A stretch of 64,000 nucleotides of DNA, from positions 122,355-186,354 of the forward strand of contig CAUTNA010000001.1 in the NCBI GenBank assembly GCA_963540515.1, given 5' to 3'. Made by a program: the position numbers and the translations under genes. Positions 15,421-23,951 of the stretch are shown one piece after another. Each line of letters starts with the position of its first letter. Position 1 is the stretch's first letter. The notes beneath the pieces were generated by a model. That model was not told where the DNA came from, made no database searches, and saw only the letters and a program-made list of their open reading frames with translations. This stretch comes from JAFGMC01 sp963540515 (lineage in GTDB: Bacteria > Pseudomonadota > Alphaproteobacteria > Rs-D84).

Positions 15421-16470
15421 ATGTATAATTGGTTAATGAAGTTTTTTTCAGCAGATATGGCGATAGACTTAGGTACAGCAAATACACTTATTTATGTTAA
15501 GGGTAAGGGTATAGTTTTAAATGAACCTTCTGTTGTTGCTATTGCCGAAAATAGGTTGTTGGGTAGAAAAGAAATTTTAGCTGTTGGAAAAGAAGCTAAA
15601 GATATGTTTGGTAGAACTCCTGGAACTATAACGGCTGTTAGACCTCTTAGGGATGGTGTGATAGCAGATTTTGAAGTTGCAGAAGAGATGATTAAATATT
15701 TTATAAGACGTATTCATCGTAGAAGTTTGATGATGGCTCCTCTTATAATTATTTGTGTTCCAAGTTGTGCAACTCAAGTTGAGAGACGTGCTATTCAAGA
15801 GGCTGCAGATGCTGCAGGTGCTAGAAAAGTTTATATAGTTGAAGAATCAACAGCAGCAGCTATTGGTGCAGGGCTTCCTATTGATAAACCTGTTGGTTCT
15901 ATGGTTCTAGATATAGGTGGTGGTACAACAGAAGTTGCTGTTATGTCTTTAGGAGGTATAGTTTATACGGATGCTGTTAGAATAGCAGGTGATCAAATGG
16001 ATTTTGATATAATAGATTATGTTAGAAGAAATAAAAATTTATTAATTGGTGAAAACACTGCTGAAGAAATAAAAAAGACTATTGGAACTGCTGTCGCCCC
16101 TAAGGATAAAAGTTTAGAATTGAGTATGAAAATAAAGGGTAGAGATTTAATTTCTGGGACACCAAGAGAAATAACAATCACAGAATCGCAGGTTGCAAAT
16201 GCTTTGTCTCAAACTACTTCAAAAATAATAAATGTAGTTTGTAAAGCTTTAGAATCTACTCCTCCTGAACTATCATCTGATATGGTAGAACGTGGTATTG
16301 CTATGACAGGTGGAGGAGCTTTACTTAGAGGATTGGATTGTGCAATTCGTGCAGCAACTTCCCTTCCTGTGTTTTTAGTTGATAATCCTCTTGAATGTGT
16401 TACTTATGGTAGTGGTAAAATGTTATCTAATGTAGAAAAGAATAAACATATTCTACAAACTATGTATTAA
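15421..16470 (+). CDS. mreB: MreB, actin-like cell-shape protein
   Basis: MreB forms membrane-associated filaments that guide lateral wall synthesis, so the cell is probably rod-shaped. The ATG at 15421 is chosen over a TTG two codons earlier because of spacing to AGGGAG. The 349 residues include the phosphate-1 motif MAIDLGTANTLIY, EESTAAAIGAG, the phosphate-2 motif VLDIGGGTTEVAV, and the adenosine motif MTGGGALLRGL. mreC and mreD are not adjacent; xseB follows by 13 bases. Confidence 0.96.
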   Translation: MYNWLMKFFSADMAIDLGTANTLIYVKGKGIVLNEPSVVAIAENRLLGRKEILAVGKEAKDMFGRTPGTITAVRPLRDGVIADFEVAEEMIKYFIRRIHRRSLMMAPLIIICVPSCATQVERRAIQEAADAAGARKVYIVEESTAAAIGAGLPIDKPVGSMVLDIGGGTTEVAVMSLGGIVYTDAVRIAGDQMDFDIIDYVRRNKNLLIGENTAEEIKKTIGTAVAPKDKSLELSMKIKGRDLISGTPREITITESQVANALSQTTSKIINVVCKALESTPPELSSDMVERGIAMTGGGALLRGLDCAIRAATSLPVFLVDNPLECVTYGSGKMLSNVEKNKHILQTMY

Positions 16471-16483
16471 TTGAGGTTATGGT

Positions 16484-16696
16484 ATGAGTTTTGATGATTT
16501 ATCGGAAAGTAAAGTTTCTTTTGAAGATGCTTACAAAGAGTTATCTTCTCTCGTAAAAAAAATGGAATCAGGAGAGCTTTCTTTAGAAGAATCTGTATCT
16601 GTATATGAACGAGGTGTAAAATTAAAACAATACTGTGAGAGTTTATTAAAAGAAGCTGAATTAAAAATTTCTGTTATAAATCCAGTTTCTGAATAA
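16484..16696 (+). CDS. xseB: XseB, exodeoxyribonuclease VII small subunit
   Basis: XseB complexes with XseA to degrade single-stranded DNA. At 70 residues it has normal length and the family pattern SFEDAYKELSSLVKKMESGE, then LSLEESVSVYERGVKLKQYC. It lies between mreB and mutS on the plus strand, with 9 bases to mutS. xseA is elsewhere. Confidence 0.92.
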   Translation: MSFDDLSESKVSFEDAYKELSSLVKKMESGELSLEESVSVYERGVKLKQYCESLLKEAELKISVINPVSE

Positions 16697-16705
16697 TTTT
16701 TTTAT

Positions 16706-19147
16706 ATGGCTGATAATAAATTAACACCTATTATGAATCAATACTTAAGTATGAAGGAAGAAAATCCTGATGCTGTACTTATGTTTAGACTTGGTGATTT
16801 TTATGAAGTGTTTTTTTCTGATGCAATTGTTGTTAGTGAAGTTTTAGGTCTTGTTTTAACCCATCGCGGTAAAGATGCAAATGGTAAAGATATTCCAATG
16901 TGTGGAATACCATGGCATGCTTCTGAAAATTATTTTGGAAGATTAGTAAAAGCTGGTTTTAAAGTTGCTTTGGTAGAACAAATGGAAACTCCTATCCAAG
17001 CTAAAGCAAGAGGAGCAAAATTTATACAAAGAAAAATTGTTAGAGTTTTAACACCAGGTACACTTACTGATGATAATTTATTAAGTCCTAAAAAATCTAA
17101 CTTTTTAGCTTCTGTATTTAATAATGGTGATCTATTTGAGTTTGCTGTTTGTGATATATCTACAGGTGAATTTTTTATAGGAAATTCTAATAATATAGTT
17201 GATGATATAGTTCGTATATCGCCTGCAGAGTTAATATATCCTAATAAAATATCAGAAAATAAAGATATTTTATCTCTGAAAGAAATTTTTAAAACTACAA
17301 GCATACATGAAAAGTTATATGAAAGAACCAATATATTTGAAATCAAACAAAGTGTATTTAGCCTAGATTTAGAAAGAGATTTTGATAATAATGCAGTTTC
17401 TTTGTTAGCTTGTTATTTAAGTAATACTCAAAGAGATTCAAAAATATCTTTTAGATATCCTTATAAATTTGAAAATAAAGATTTATTGTTAATAGATTCT
17501 TCTACTTGGAGAAGTTTGGAAATAGACTCATCTTTAAATGAAAATTCAATCTGTTTATTAGATATATTAGATAAAACCAATACAGCTTTTGGAGCTAGAA
17601 AATTAAGATATTATATAAGAAATTTATCTAGAAACTTAGATGTTATATCAGAAAGACAATCTCATATAAAGCATATTATTAATGATCATGTTTTGATTAA
17701 AGATATTGATTTAATTTTATCAAAAATTCCAGATCTTAATAGATCTTTAACAAGATTATTATCAAATAGAGGATTTCCTAAAGATTTATTTTGTATATCA
17801 AATTTTTTGAATATATTACCAGAAATACAAATGTTAGGATCTAGATTGGATATAAATTTATCTAATAAATTTTATAAAATAAATCTATATTCTGATTTAG
17901 CAAAAGAATTAAAGTCTGCTTTATCAGATAATGATATTCCTAATTATTTTAGAGATGGAAATTTTATTAAATCTGGTTTTAATTCAGAACTTGATGTTCT
18001 AAGAGATTTATCTAATGGTGCAAAAAGTACAATTGCTAAACTGCAATCTAATTATATTGGTTTGACTTCAGTTAATATTAAAATAAAATATAATAACTTT
18101 CTTGGATACTTTATTGAAGTTCCAATATCTAAGTCAGATAATTTATTAAAAATGAGTGATGTTTTCATTCATAGACAAACAATTTCAAATAATATGAGAT
18201 TTACAACAAAAGAACTTATATCCCTTGATAATGATATAAGAAGTGCTACAGAAAAATCTTTTGCTATAGAATCGGAAATAATAAGTTGTTTTATAGAAAA
18301 ATTGAGAAATATTAGTAAGGATTTACTAAGTATAACTGATTTAATTGCAGATTTGGATGTTTGGTATTCTTTAGCATTATGTGCAAAAAACAATAATTGG
18401 ATTTGTCCAAAGATTTCAAATAGTACTGAATTTTTTATTAAAGGTGCTAGACATCCTGTAGTTGAGTTTATGCTAAAATCAAAAAGTAATATTTTTATAA
18501 AAAATGATTGTTTTTTAGATGATAAAAAAATTGCTTTGATAACTGGTCCAAATATGGCTGGTAAATCAACTTTTTTAAGACAAAATGCATTAATTGTTGT
18601 TCTTTCTCATATGGGTTCTTTTATACCAGCTGATGAAGCAATTATAGGTTTATGTGATCAGTTGTTTAGTAGAGTTGGTGCATCTGATAACTTAGCAGCA
18701 GGTCAGTCTACTTTTATGGTTGAAATGAAGGAAACAGCAAATATTCTTAGAAGAATGACAGAAAAATCTTTTATTATTTTTGATGAAATAGGTAGAGGTA
18801 CAGCAACTTATGATGGTATGGCAATTGCTCAATCAATACTAGAATTTTTAGATATTCATAAACCAAGAACTCTTTTTGCTACTCATTATCATGAATTAAC
18901 TAATTTGGTGAGTAATAATATATTAAATAATGTATCTTGTCTTACAATTGAAATTGAAGAGTATAAAAATGAAATAATATTTTTACATAAAATGATAGAA
19001 GGTGTTGCTAATAAATCCTATGGTATTCATGTCGCTAAGATGGCTGGTATTCCAAATAATGTTATAGAAAGAGCAGAAAAAATTCTTGAAAGCTTGGAAT
19101 TTAATAAATCATATAAAGATATTGGAGAACAGTTGTTTTTATTTTAG
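16706..19147 (+). CDS. mutS: MutS, DNA mismatch recognition ATPase
   Basis: MutS binds mismatches and triggers repair. The 813-residue protein is full length. The N-terminal mismatch-binding motif is GDFYEVF (Phe-x-Glu), the Walker A is TGPNMAGKSTFLRQ, followed by STFMVEM, Walker B IIFDEIGRGTATYDG and FATHYHEL. It overlaps neither neighbour: xseB ends 9 bases before and truB starts 2 bases after its stop, suggesting one operon. Confidence 0.97.
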   Translation: MADNKLTPIMNQYLSMKEENPDAVLMFRLGDFYEVFFSDAIVVSEVLGLVLTHRGKDANGKDIPMCGIPWHASENYFGRLVKAGFKVALVEQMETPIQAKARGAKFIQRKIVRVLTPGTLTDDNLLSPKKSNFLASVFNNGDLFEFAVCDISTGEFFIGNSNNIVDDIVRISPAELIYPNKISENKDILSLKEIFKTTSIHEKLYERTNIFEIKQSVFSLDLERDFDNNAVSLLACYLSNTQRDSKISFRYPYKFENKDLLLIDSSTWRSLEIDSSLNENSICLLDILDKTNTAFGARKLRYYIRNLSRNLDVISERQSHIKHIINDHVLIKDIDLILSKIPDLNRSLTRLLSNRGFPKDLFCISNFLNILPEIQMLGSRLDINLSNKFYKINLYSDLAKELKSALSDNDIPNYFRDGNFIKSGFNSELDVLRDLSNGAKSTIAKLQSNYIGLTSVNIKIKYNNFLGYFIEVPISKSDNLLKMSDVFIHRQTISNNMRFTTKELISLDNDIRSATEKSFAIESEIISCFIEKLRNISKDLLSITDLIADLDVWYSLALCAKNNNWICPKISNSTEFFIKGARHPVVEFMLKSKSNIFIKNDCFLDDKKIALITGPNMAGKSTFLRQNALIVVLSHMGSFIPADEAIIGLCDQLFSRVGASDNLAAGQSTFMVEMKETANILRRMTEKSFIIFDEIGRGTATYDGMAIAQSILEFLDIHKPRTLFATHYHELTNLVSNNILNNVSCLTIEIEEYKNEIIFLHKMIEGVANKSYGIHVAKMAGIPNNVIERAEKILESLEFNKSYKDIGEQLFLF

Positions 19148-19149
19148 TT

Positions 19150-20034
19150 ATGTCAGGTTTTGTACTTTTAGATAAAGATTCTGGTTTTACAAGTAGATAT
19201 ATTACAAATAAATTAGCAAAATTATTTGGTTATAAAACTTTTGGATATTTAGGAACTCTTGATCCTCTTGCTTCAGGATTGCTTATAGTTGCATTTGGTG
19301 ATGCTACTAAAATGATACCTTATTTAGAATTGGTAAACTCTGGTTATAAAGAATATTTATTTTCTGTTATTTGGGGTTTTGAAACAGACACATTAGACAT
19401 AACAGGTAAAGTTTTAAAAAAATCATATTTTGAAATATTTCCAACTCTATTAAATCTAAATAAAGTTTGTTATAGTTTTATAGGTGAGTATTTACAAGAA
19501 GTACCTAAATTTTCAGCTGTTCATATAAATGGTAAAAGATCTTATGATCTTGCAAGAAAAGGAGTTTCTTTTGAATCAAAATCAAAAATTGTAAGAATCA
19601 AATCTTTAGATGTTGTTGAACATGGAGAAAATAAATCTGTTTTTAAAGTTATTTGTTCAAACGGAACTTATGTTAGGAGCTTAGCAAGAGATATAGCAAA
19701 AAAACTTAATACTTTTGCAACAGTCGATATGATAAGAAGATTAAAATCAAATGGTATTAATATATTACAATCTCATAAACTTGATTTCTACGAAAAAATA
19801 TTTAATAATAGCGAAAGTTTATCAGAATATTTATATCCTTTAGATTTTGGTCTGGGGGGCATTCCAGTCTTAAATCTTTGTTTGGATGATAGTCTGATTT
19901 TTAAAAATGGTGGATTCTTAAGAGGTTTTGATTTCTCTGATTCATTGTTTCGAGTTTATACTGATAATGTTTTTATTGGAATTGGAAACATAATATCTGG
20001 AGTTCTTAAGCCTAAAAAGGTCTTAAATATATAA
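19150..20034 (+). CDS. truB: TruB, tRNA pseudouridine-55 synthase
   Basis: TruB makes pseudouridine 55 in the T-loop of tRNAs. The 294-residue protein has GFVLLDKDSGFTSR, the catalytic aspartate in GYLGTLDPLASGLL, and the C-terminal SNGTYVRSLARDIA. It precedes rpsO by 12 bases, as in most Proteobacteria, although infB and rbfA are not upstream. Confidence 0.95.
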   Translation: MSGFVLLDKDSGFTSRYITNKLAKLFGYKTFGYLGTLDPLASGLLIVAFGDATKMIPYLELVNSGYKEYLFSVIWGFETDTLDITGKVLKKSYFEIFPTLLNLNKVCYSFIGEYLQEVPKFSAVHINGKRSYDLARKGVSFESKSKIVRIKSLDVVEHGENKSVFKVICSNGTYVRSLARDIAKKLNTFATVDMIRRLKSNGINILQSHKLDFYEKIFNNSESLSEYLYPLDFGLGGIPVLNLCLDDSLIFKNGGFLRGFDFSDSLFRVYTDNVFIGIGNIISGVLKPKKVLNI

Positions 20035-20046
20035 AGGAAAAATATA

Positions 20047-20319
20047 ATGTCCATTACTAAAGATAAGAAAAAAGAAATAATACAGAATTTTAGATTATCA
20101 GATGTTGATAATGGTGGTTCTGTACAATCCCAAGTTGCGATTCTTACAGAACGTATTAAGAACTTAACAGTTCATATGACTAATAATCATAATGATCAGC
20201 ATTCAAAACGTGGTTTATTATTAATGGTTAATCGTCGTAAGAAATTGCTTTCATATATAAAAAGAAGAAATCCTTCAGACTATGAAGAACTTATAAAGAA
20301 ATTGGGATTGCGTAAATAA
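20047..20319 (+). CDS. rpsO: RpsO, ribosomal protein S15
   Basis: S15 is a primary binder of 16S rRNA and helps form the 30S platform. The 90-residue sequence has GSVQSQVAILTERI and HSKRGLLLMVNRRKKLLSY, both strongly conserved. AAAGGA precedes the ATG. A terminator follows. Confidence 0.97.
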   Translation: MSITKDKKKEIIQNFRLSDVDNGGSVQSQVAILTERIKNLTVHMTNNHNDQHSKRGLLLMVNRRKKLLSYIKRRNPSDYEELIKKLGLRK

Positions 20320-20324
20320 AAATA

Positions 20325-20345
20325 ACCCCTTTAAAGGGGTCTTTT
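20325..20345 (+). terminator. Rho-independent terminator after rpsO
   Basis: The self-complementary ACCCCTTTAAAGGGGT is followed by CTTTT, starting six bases after the rpsO stop. Confidence 0.8.
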
Positions 20346-20406
20346 ATTGCTAATTATTTTTTTGATTATATAATTGTACAAGTCTGTAGAAGGGATTATT
20401 CATTTT

Positions 20407-20425
20407 TATACTTTTTGAAAGTATA
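20407..20425 (+). promoter_or_regulatory. Hairpin in the pnp leader
   Basis: TATACTTT and AAAGTATA pair around TTG, about 55 bases before pnp. In E. coli a leader stem upstream of pnp is cut by RNase III for self-regulation; this one is shorter, so the parallel is only a suggestion. Confidence 0.35.
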
Positions 20426-20480
20426 ATAACGAATGATTTTACTTCTCAGATATTTATTAAAATAAAGGAGAAGTTAAATT

Positions 20481-22640
20481 ATGTTTAATATTTTTAAAAA
20501 AGAAGAAAAACAAATCTTAAATAAACCTATTTTTGTGGAAGTTAAATATGGTGATGAAATATTAAGATTAGAGACAGGTAGATTTGCAAAACAAGCTAAT
20601 GGCTCTGTTATGGCAACTATGGGTGGAACTATGGTTCTGGCAACAGTATGTGGAGAAAAAGAGGCTGTTGAGGGGCAAGATTTTTTTCCTCTAACAGTTG
20701 ATTATCAAGAAAAGTTTGCATCAGTTGGTAAAATTCCTGGATCTAGAGATAGAAGAGAGGGTAAAGCAAGCACATCAGAAACTTTAATTTCAAGATTGAT
20801 AGATAGACCAATTCGTCCATTATTTCCTGAATTATTTAAAAATAAGGTACAAATAATTGCTCAAGTATTTTCTTATGATAAAAAGAATCAACCTGATATT
20901 TTGGCTATGATTGCATCGAGCGCAGCTTTATCCATTTCTGGAATACCTTTTGAAGGTCCTATTGGTGCAGCCCGCATTGGTTATATAGATGGTAATTTTA
21001 TCCTTAATCCATCAAAAACTCAGCTAGCTAATTCTTTGATGGATTTAGTTGTTGCAGCAACAAAAGATGGAGTATTAATGGTTGAATCTGAAATCTCTGA
21101 ATTAGATGAAAAGACGACTTTAGAAGCTGTAAAGTTTGGTTTTGATTCGCAACAAGTTGTCATAAATGCAATTTTAGATCTTAAGTCAAAAGCTGGAAAA
21201 GAGTCTTGGGATAAACCATGTAAATCAAAAGAATATTTGATTATGGAAGATGATTTTAAAAGGTTTGAAAAAGATATAGAAGATGCTTTAAATATTAAAG
21301 AAAAATTATTAAGGTTAGAGACTTTAAGTAATATAAAAACTGAAGCAAAATTAAGAATAGATGATTTGTTTGAAAATTGTGAAATTTCTAAAAATTCCCT
21401 TGAATCTTGGGCTTGTGAGATAATAGAAAATATTACTGCTTCAATTATGAGAGGAAATATACTTGCAGGTAAGCCAAGAATTGATGGGAGAGATAATAAA
21501 ACTATAAGACCAATTGAAATAGAATTAGGTGTTTTAGCAAGATCTCATGGATCTGCTTTATTTACTCGTGGTGAAACACAAGCATTAGTATCTTTGACTT
21601 TAGGTGGAGGAAAAGATGCTTTGCCTATAGATTCTATGGATGGTTTAGAAGAACAAGATTTTATACTAAATTATAATTTTCCTGGTTATTCTGTTGGAGA
21701 AGCTAAAGGTTTGAAAAGTCCAGGTAGAAGGGAGTTAGGTCATGGTAATTTAGCTTGGCGTGCTATACATCCTATGATGCCATCAAGATCAGAATTTGAT
21801 TATGTGATTCGAATCGTCTCAGATATTTTAGAATCAAATGGTTCTAGCTCTATGGCAACAACATGTGGAGCTACTCTTGCACTTATGGATGGAGGTGTTC
21901 CATTAAAAAGACCTGTTGCTGGTATTGCTATGGGATTGATAAAAGAAGGTAAAAAATATGCTGTTTTAACTGATATTTTGGGAGATGAAGATCATCTTGG
22001 AGATATGGATTTTAAAGTAACTGGTACAGATAAAGGTATCACAGCTCTACAGATGGATATAAAAATAACTTCAATAACATTTGAAATTATGAAAGAAGCT
22101 TTATCGCAAGCAAAGGATGGAAGATTATTTATTTTGGATAAAATAAAGAAAGCTATAAAAATGCCTCGTAATAATCTATCTGAGTTTGCCCCTCAAATAT
22201 ACACTATAAATATTAATCCTGATAAGATTCGTGATGTTATAGGTAAAGGTGGTGCTGTTATACAATCTTTAGTTAAAGAAACAAATACAACTATTGATAT
22301 AACAGATGATGGTTTGGTTAAAATCTTAGCAAATTCAAAAGAAGATGCTGATAATACTATTGAAAAAATTAAATCTATTGTATCAGAACCAGAGGAAGGT
22401 AATATATATGAAGGAGTTGTTTCTGGTTTTAAAGATTTCGGTGTTTTTGTAAAAATTATGAATAACCTTGAAGTTATGGTTCATATATCTGAAATAACAG
22501 GTAAAAGACTTGATACTATAGAAGATGCTAAATTAAAAGAAGGACAAACTGTTTTTGTAAAATATTTAGGTATCGATAAGAAAGGTAAGATGAAAATGAC
22601 TATGGTAGGTATAGACCAGAAGACAGGAAAAGAATTATAA
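20481..22640 (+). CDS. pnp: Pnp, polyribonucleotide nucleotidyltransferase
   Basis: PNPase degrades RNA 3' to 5' using phosphate. The 719 residues hold two RNase PH domains (first with EGQDFFPLTVDYQE and IDRPIRPLFP; second with RSHGSALFTRGETQAL and GDEDHLGDMDFKV), then a KH domain with IGKGGAVIQ near residue 586 and an S1 domain starting EEGNIYEGVVSGFKDFGVFV. A GGAG ribosome binding site precedes the ATG. A terminator follows the stop. Confidence 0.97.
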   Translation: MFNIFKKEEKQILNKPIFVEVKYGDEILRLETGRFAKQANGSVMATMGGTMVLATVCGEKEAVEGQDFFPLTVDYQEKFASVGKIPGSRDRREGKASTSETLISRLIDRPIRPLFPELFKNKVQIIAQVFSYDKKNQPDILAMIASSAALSISGIPFEGPIGAARIGYIDGNFILNPSKTQLANSLMDLVVAATKDGVLMVESEISELDEKTTLEAVKFGFDSQQVVINAILDLKSKAGKESWDKPCKSKEYLIMEDDFKRFEKDIEDALNIKEKLLRLETLSNIKTEAKLRIDDLFENCEISKNSLESWACEIIENITASIMRGNILAGKPRIDGRDNKTIRPIEIELGVLARSHGSALFTRGETQALVSLTLGGGKDALPIDSMDGLEEQDFILNYNFPGYSVGEAKGLKSPGRRELGHGNLAWRAIHPMMPSRSEFDYVIRIVSDILESNGSSSMATTCGATLALMDGGVPLKRPVAGIAMGLIKEGKKYAVLTDILGDEDHLGDMDFKVTGTDKGITALQMDIKITSITFEIMKEALSQAKDGRLFILDKIKKAIKMPRNNLSEFAPQIYTININPDKIRDVIGKGGAVIQSLVKETNTTIDITDDGLVKILANSKEDADNTIEKIKSIVSEPEEGNIYEGVVSGFKDFGVFVKIMNNLEVMVHISEITGKRLDTIEDAKLKEGQTVFVKYLGIDKKGKMKMTMVGIDQKTGKEL

Positions 22641-22644
22641 TTTT

Positions 22645-22680
22645 AAAACTACAGTTATAAAAAACTGTAGTTTTTTATTT
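22645..22680 (+). terminator. Rho-independent terminator after pnp
   Basis: AAAACTACAGTT pairs with AACTGTAGTTTT around a six-base loop, followed by more T. The remaining spacer up to tRNA-Val is a T-rich tract with nothing else visible. Confidence 0.85.
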
Positions 22681-22740
22681 TATAGTTGTTTTCAATTATT
22701 TCTTTTTTTTTTTTAAAAAAATTAGTAGTATCTGTTCTGT

Positions 22741-22817
22741 GGATGTTTAGCTCAGTTGGCTAGAGCATCTCGTTTACACCGAGAGGGTCAGGGGTTCGAG
22801 TCCCTTAACATCCACCA
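22741..22817 (+). tRNA. tRNA-Val (anticodon TAC)
   Basis: This is a 77-base cloverleaf with acceptor GGATGTT / AACATCC, discriminator A and encoded CCA. The anticodon arm TCTCG-TTTACAC-CGAGA gives TAC, and the T-loop is GGTTCGAGTCC. It is the second valine tRNA in the window and reads GUA-type codons, which suit this AT-rich genome. Confidence 0.95.
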
Positions 22818-22904
22818 GATTTTTCTTCTAAATTCTCTATATTTTTTTGATAATACTTCGGATGGCTTGACGCAATTTAAAACAGTATTTATACTCTATG
22901 AACT

Positions 22905-23951
22905 ATGAAAATATTAAATAAATACTTTTTGAGACAGTTTATATTAATTTATTTAATCTTATTATTAGCTTTAACAGGATTATCTTGGATGTTACAAATT
23001 TTAACTATGATGAAGATCTTGTTGAACTATGGAATAGATTTTATCAGTTTTATTAAGTTATCATCTTTAATGATACCTTTTATTATATCTATAATAATTC
23101 CTTTTATAACTTTTATATCTATAATGTACATATATACAAAGTTAATAAATGATAATGAAATAACTGTTATTGCATCTTGTGGTACATCTAATTTTAAAAT
23201 TGCTAAACCTGCCCTTATTTTTGCATTCTTGTTGTCAATTATTCAATTTCTTTTAAAACTGTGGTTAGTTCCTGTAAGTCAAGATAGTTTCTACAATATG
23301 CAATGGGAACTAAGATATGGACTTGCCAACATAAAACTTCAAGAAAATAATTTTAATAAAATTTCAAATGGTCTTGTAGTATATGTTGATAAAGTAATTA
23401 ATCATGATTTATCAAAAATTATGATTTCTGATATAAGAAATAAAAATAATATAAATATCTTTGCAGAAAATGGTCAACTTATAACAACTTCTTCAGGTTT
23501 ATCAATCGCTATGAATAATGGATCTATGCAAATACAATCAAATATTATTGGAAGGTTTAAAAATTTGAATATGGACTTGAATATAGCAAAAGAAAAAGAA
23601 GAAGTATTTAGAGTAAGAAGATTATCTACATATGATTTAATAAAAAAAACTTTTGCCAAAGTTATAAATAAAAAACAACAAAGACAAATATTTGTTGAGC
23701 TTTATAATAGATTTTTTACTCCTATAATAAATTTTATATTAGTGTTAGTTTGTACAACTATTTTACTTTGTTCTTCTCTTTTGAGGAGAAAAATTAGTTT
23801 CGCCCCATTTTTTGCGATTTTATCAATGTCTGTTGTGATGTCTATTTTTATGTCTGTTGCGAATTTAGTTTCGAGTTGGTTAGATTTTTTTATTGTTTTA
23901 ATATGTTTAGTTTTGTTTATACTCTTATTATTTAAGATCATAAAAAGATGA
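22905..23951 (+). CDS. lptF: LptF-like LPS transport permease (YjgP/YjgQ family)
   Basis: LptF and LptG form the inner-membrane part of the ABC transporter that extracts LPS. The 348-residue protein has the family plan: about three N-terminal membrane helices, a central periplasmic domain (residues about 125-255), then three C-terminal helices. NDNEITVIASCGTS before helix three matches the coupling region that meets LptB. It overlaps lptD by 4 bases. No second permease gene (lptG) is next to it, so LptF versus LptG is assigned mainly from family resemblance and position. Confidence 0.8.
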   Translation: MKILNKYFLRQFILIYLILLLALTGLSWMLQILTMMKILLNYGIDFISFIKLSSLMIPFIISIIIPFITFISIMYIYTKLINDNEITVIASCGTSNFKIAKPALIFAFLLSIIQFLLKLWLVPVSQDSFYNMQWELRYGLANIKLQENNFNKISNGLVVYVDKVINHDLSKIMISDIRNKNNINIFAENGQLITTSSGLSIAMNNGSMQIQSNIIGRFKNLNMDLNIAKEKEEVFRVRRLSTYDLIKKTFAKVINKKQQRQIFVELYNRFFTPIINFILVLVCTTILLCSSLLRRKISFAPFFAILSMSVVMSIFMSVANLVSSWLDFFIVLICLVLFILLLFKIIKR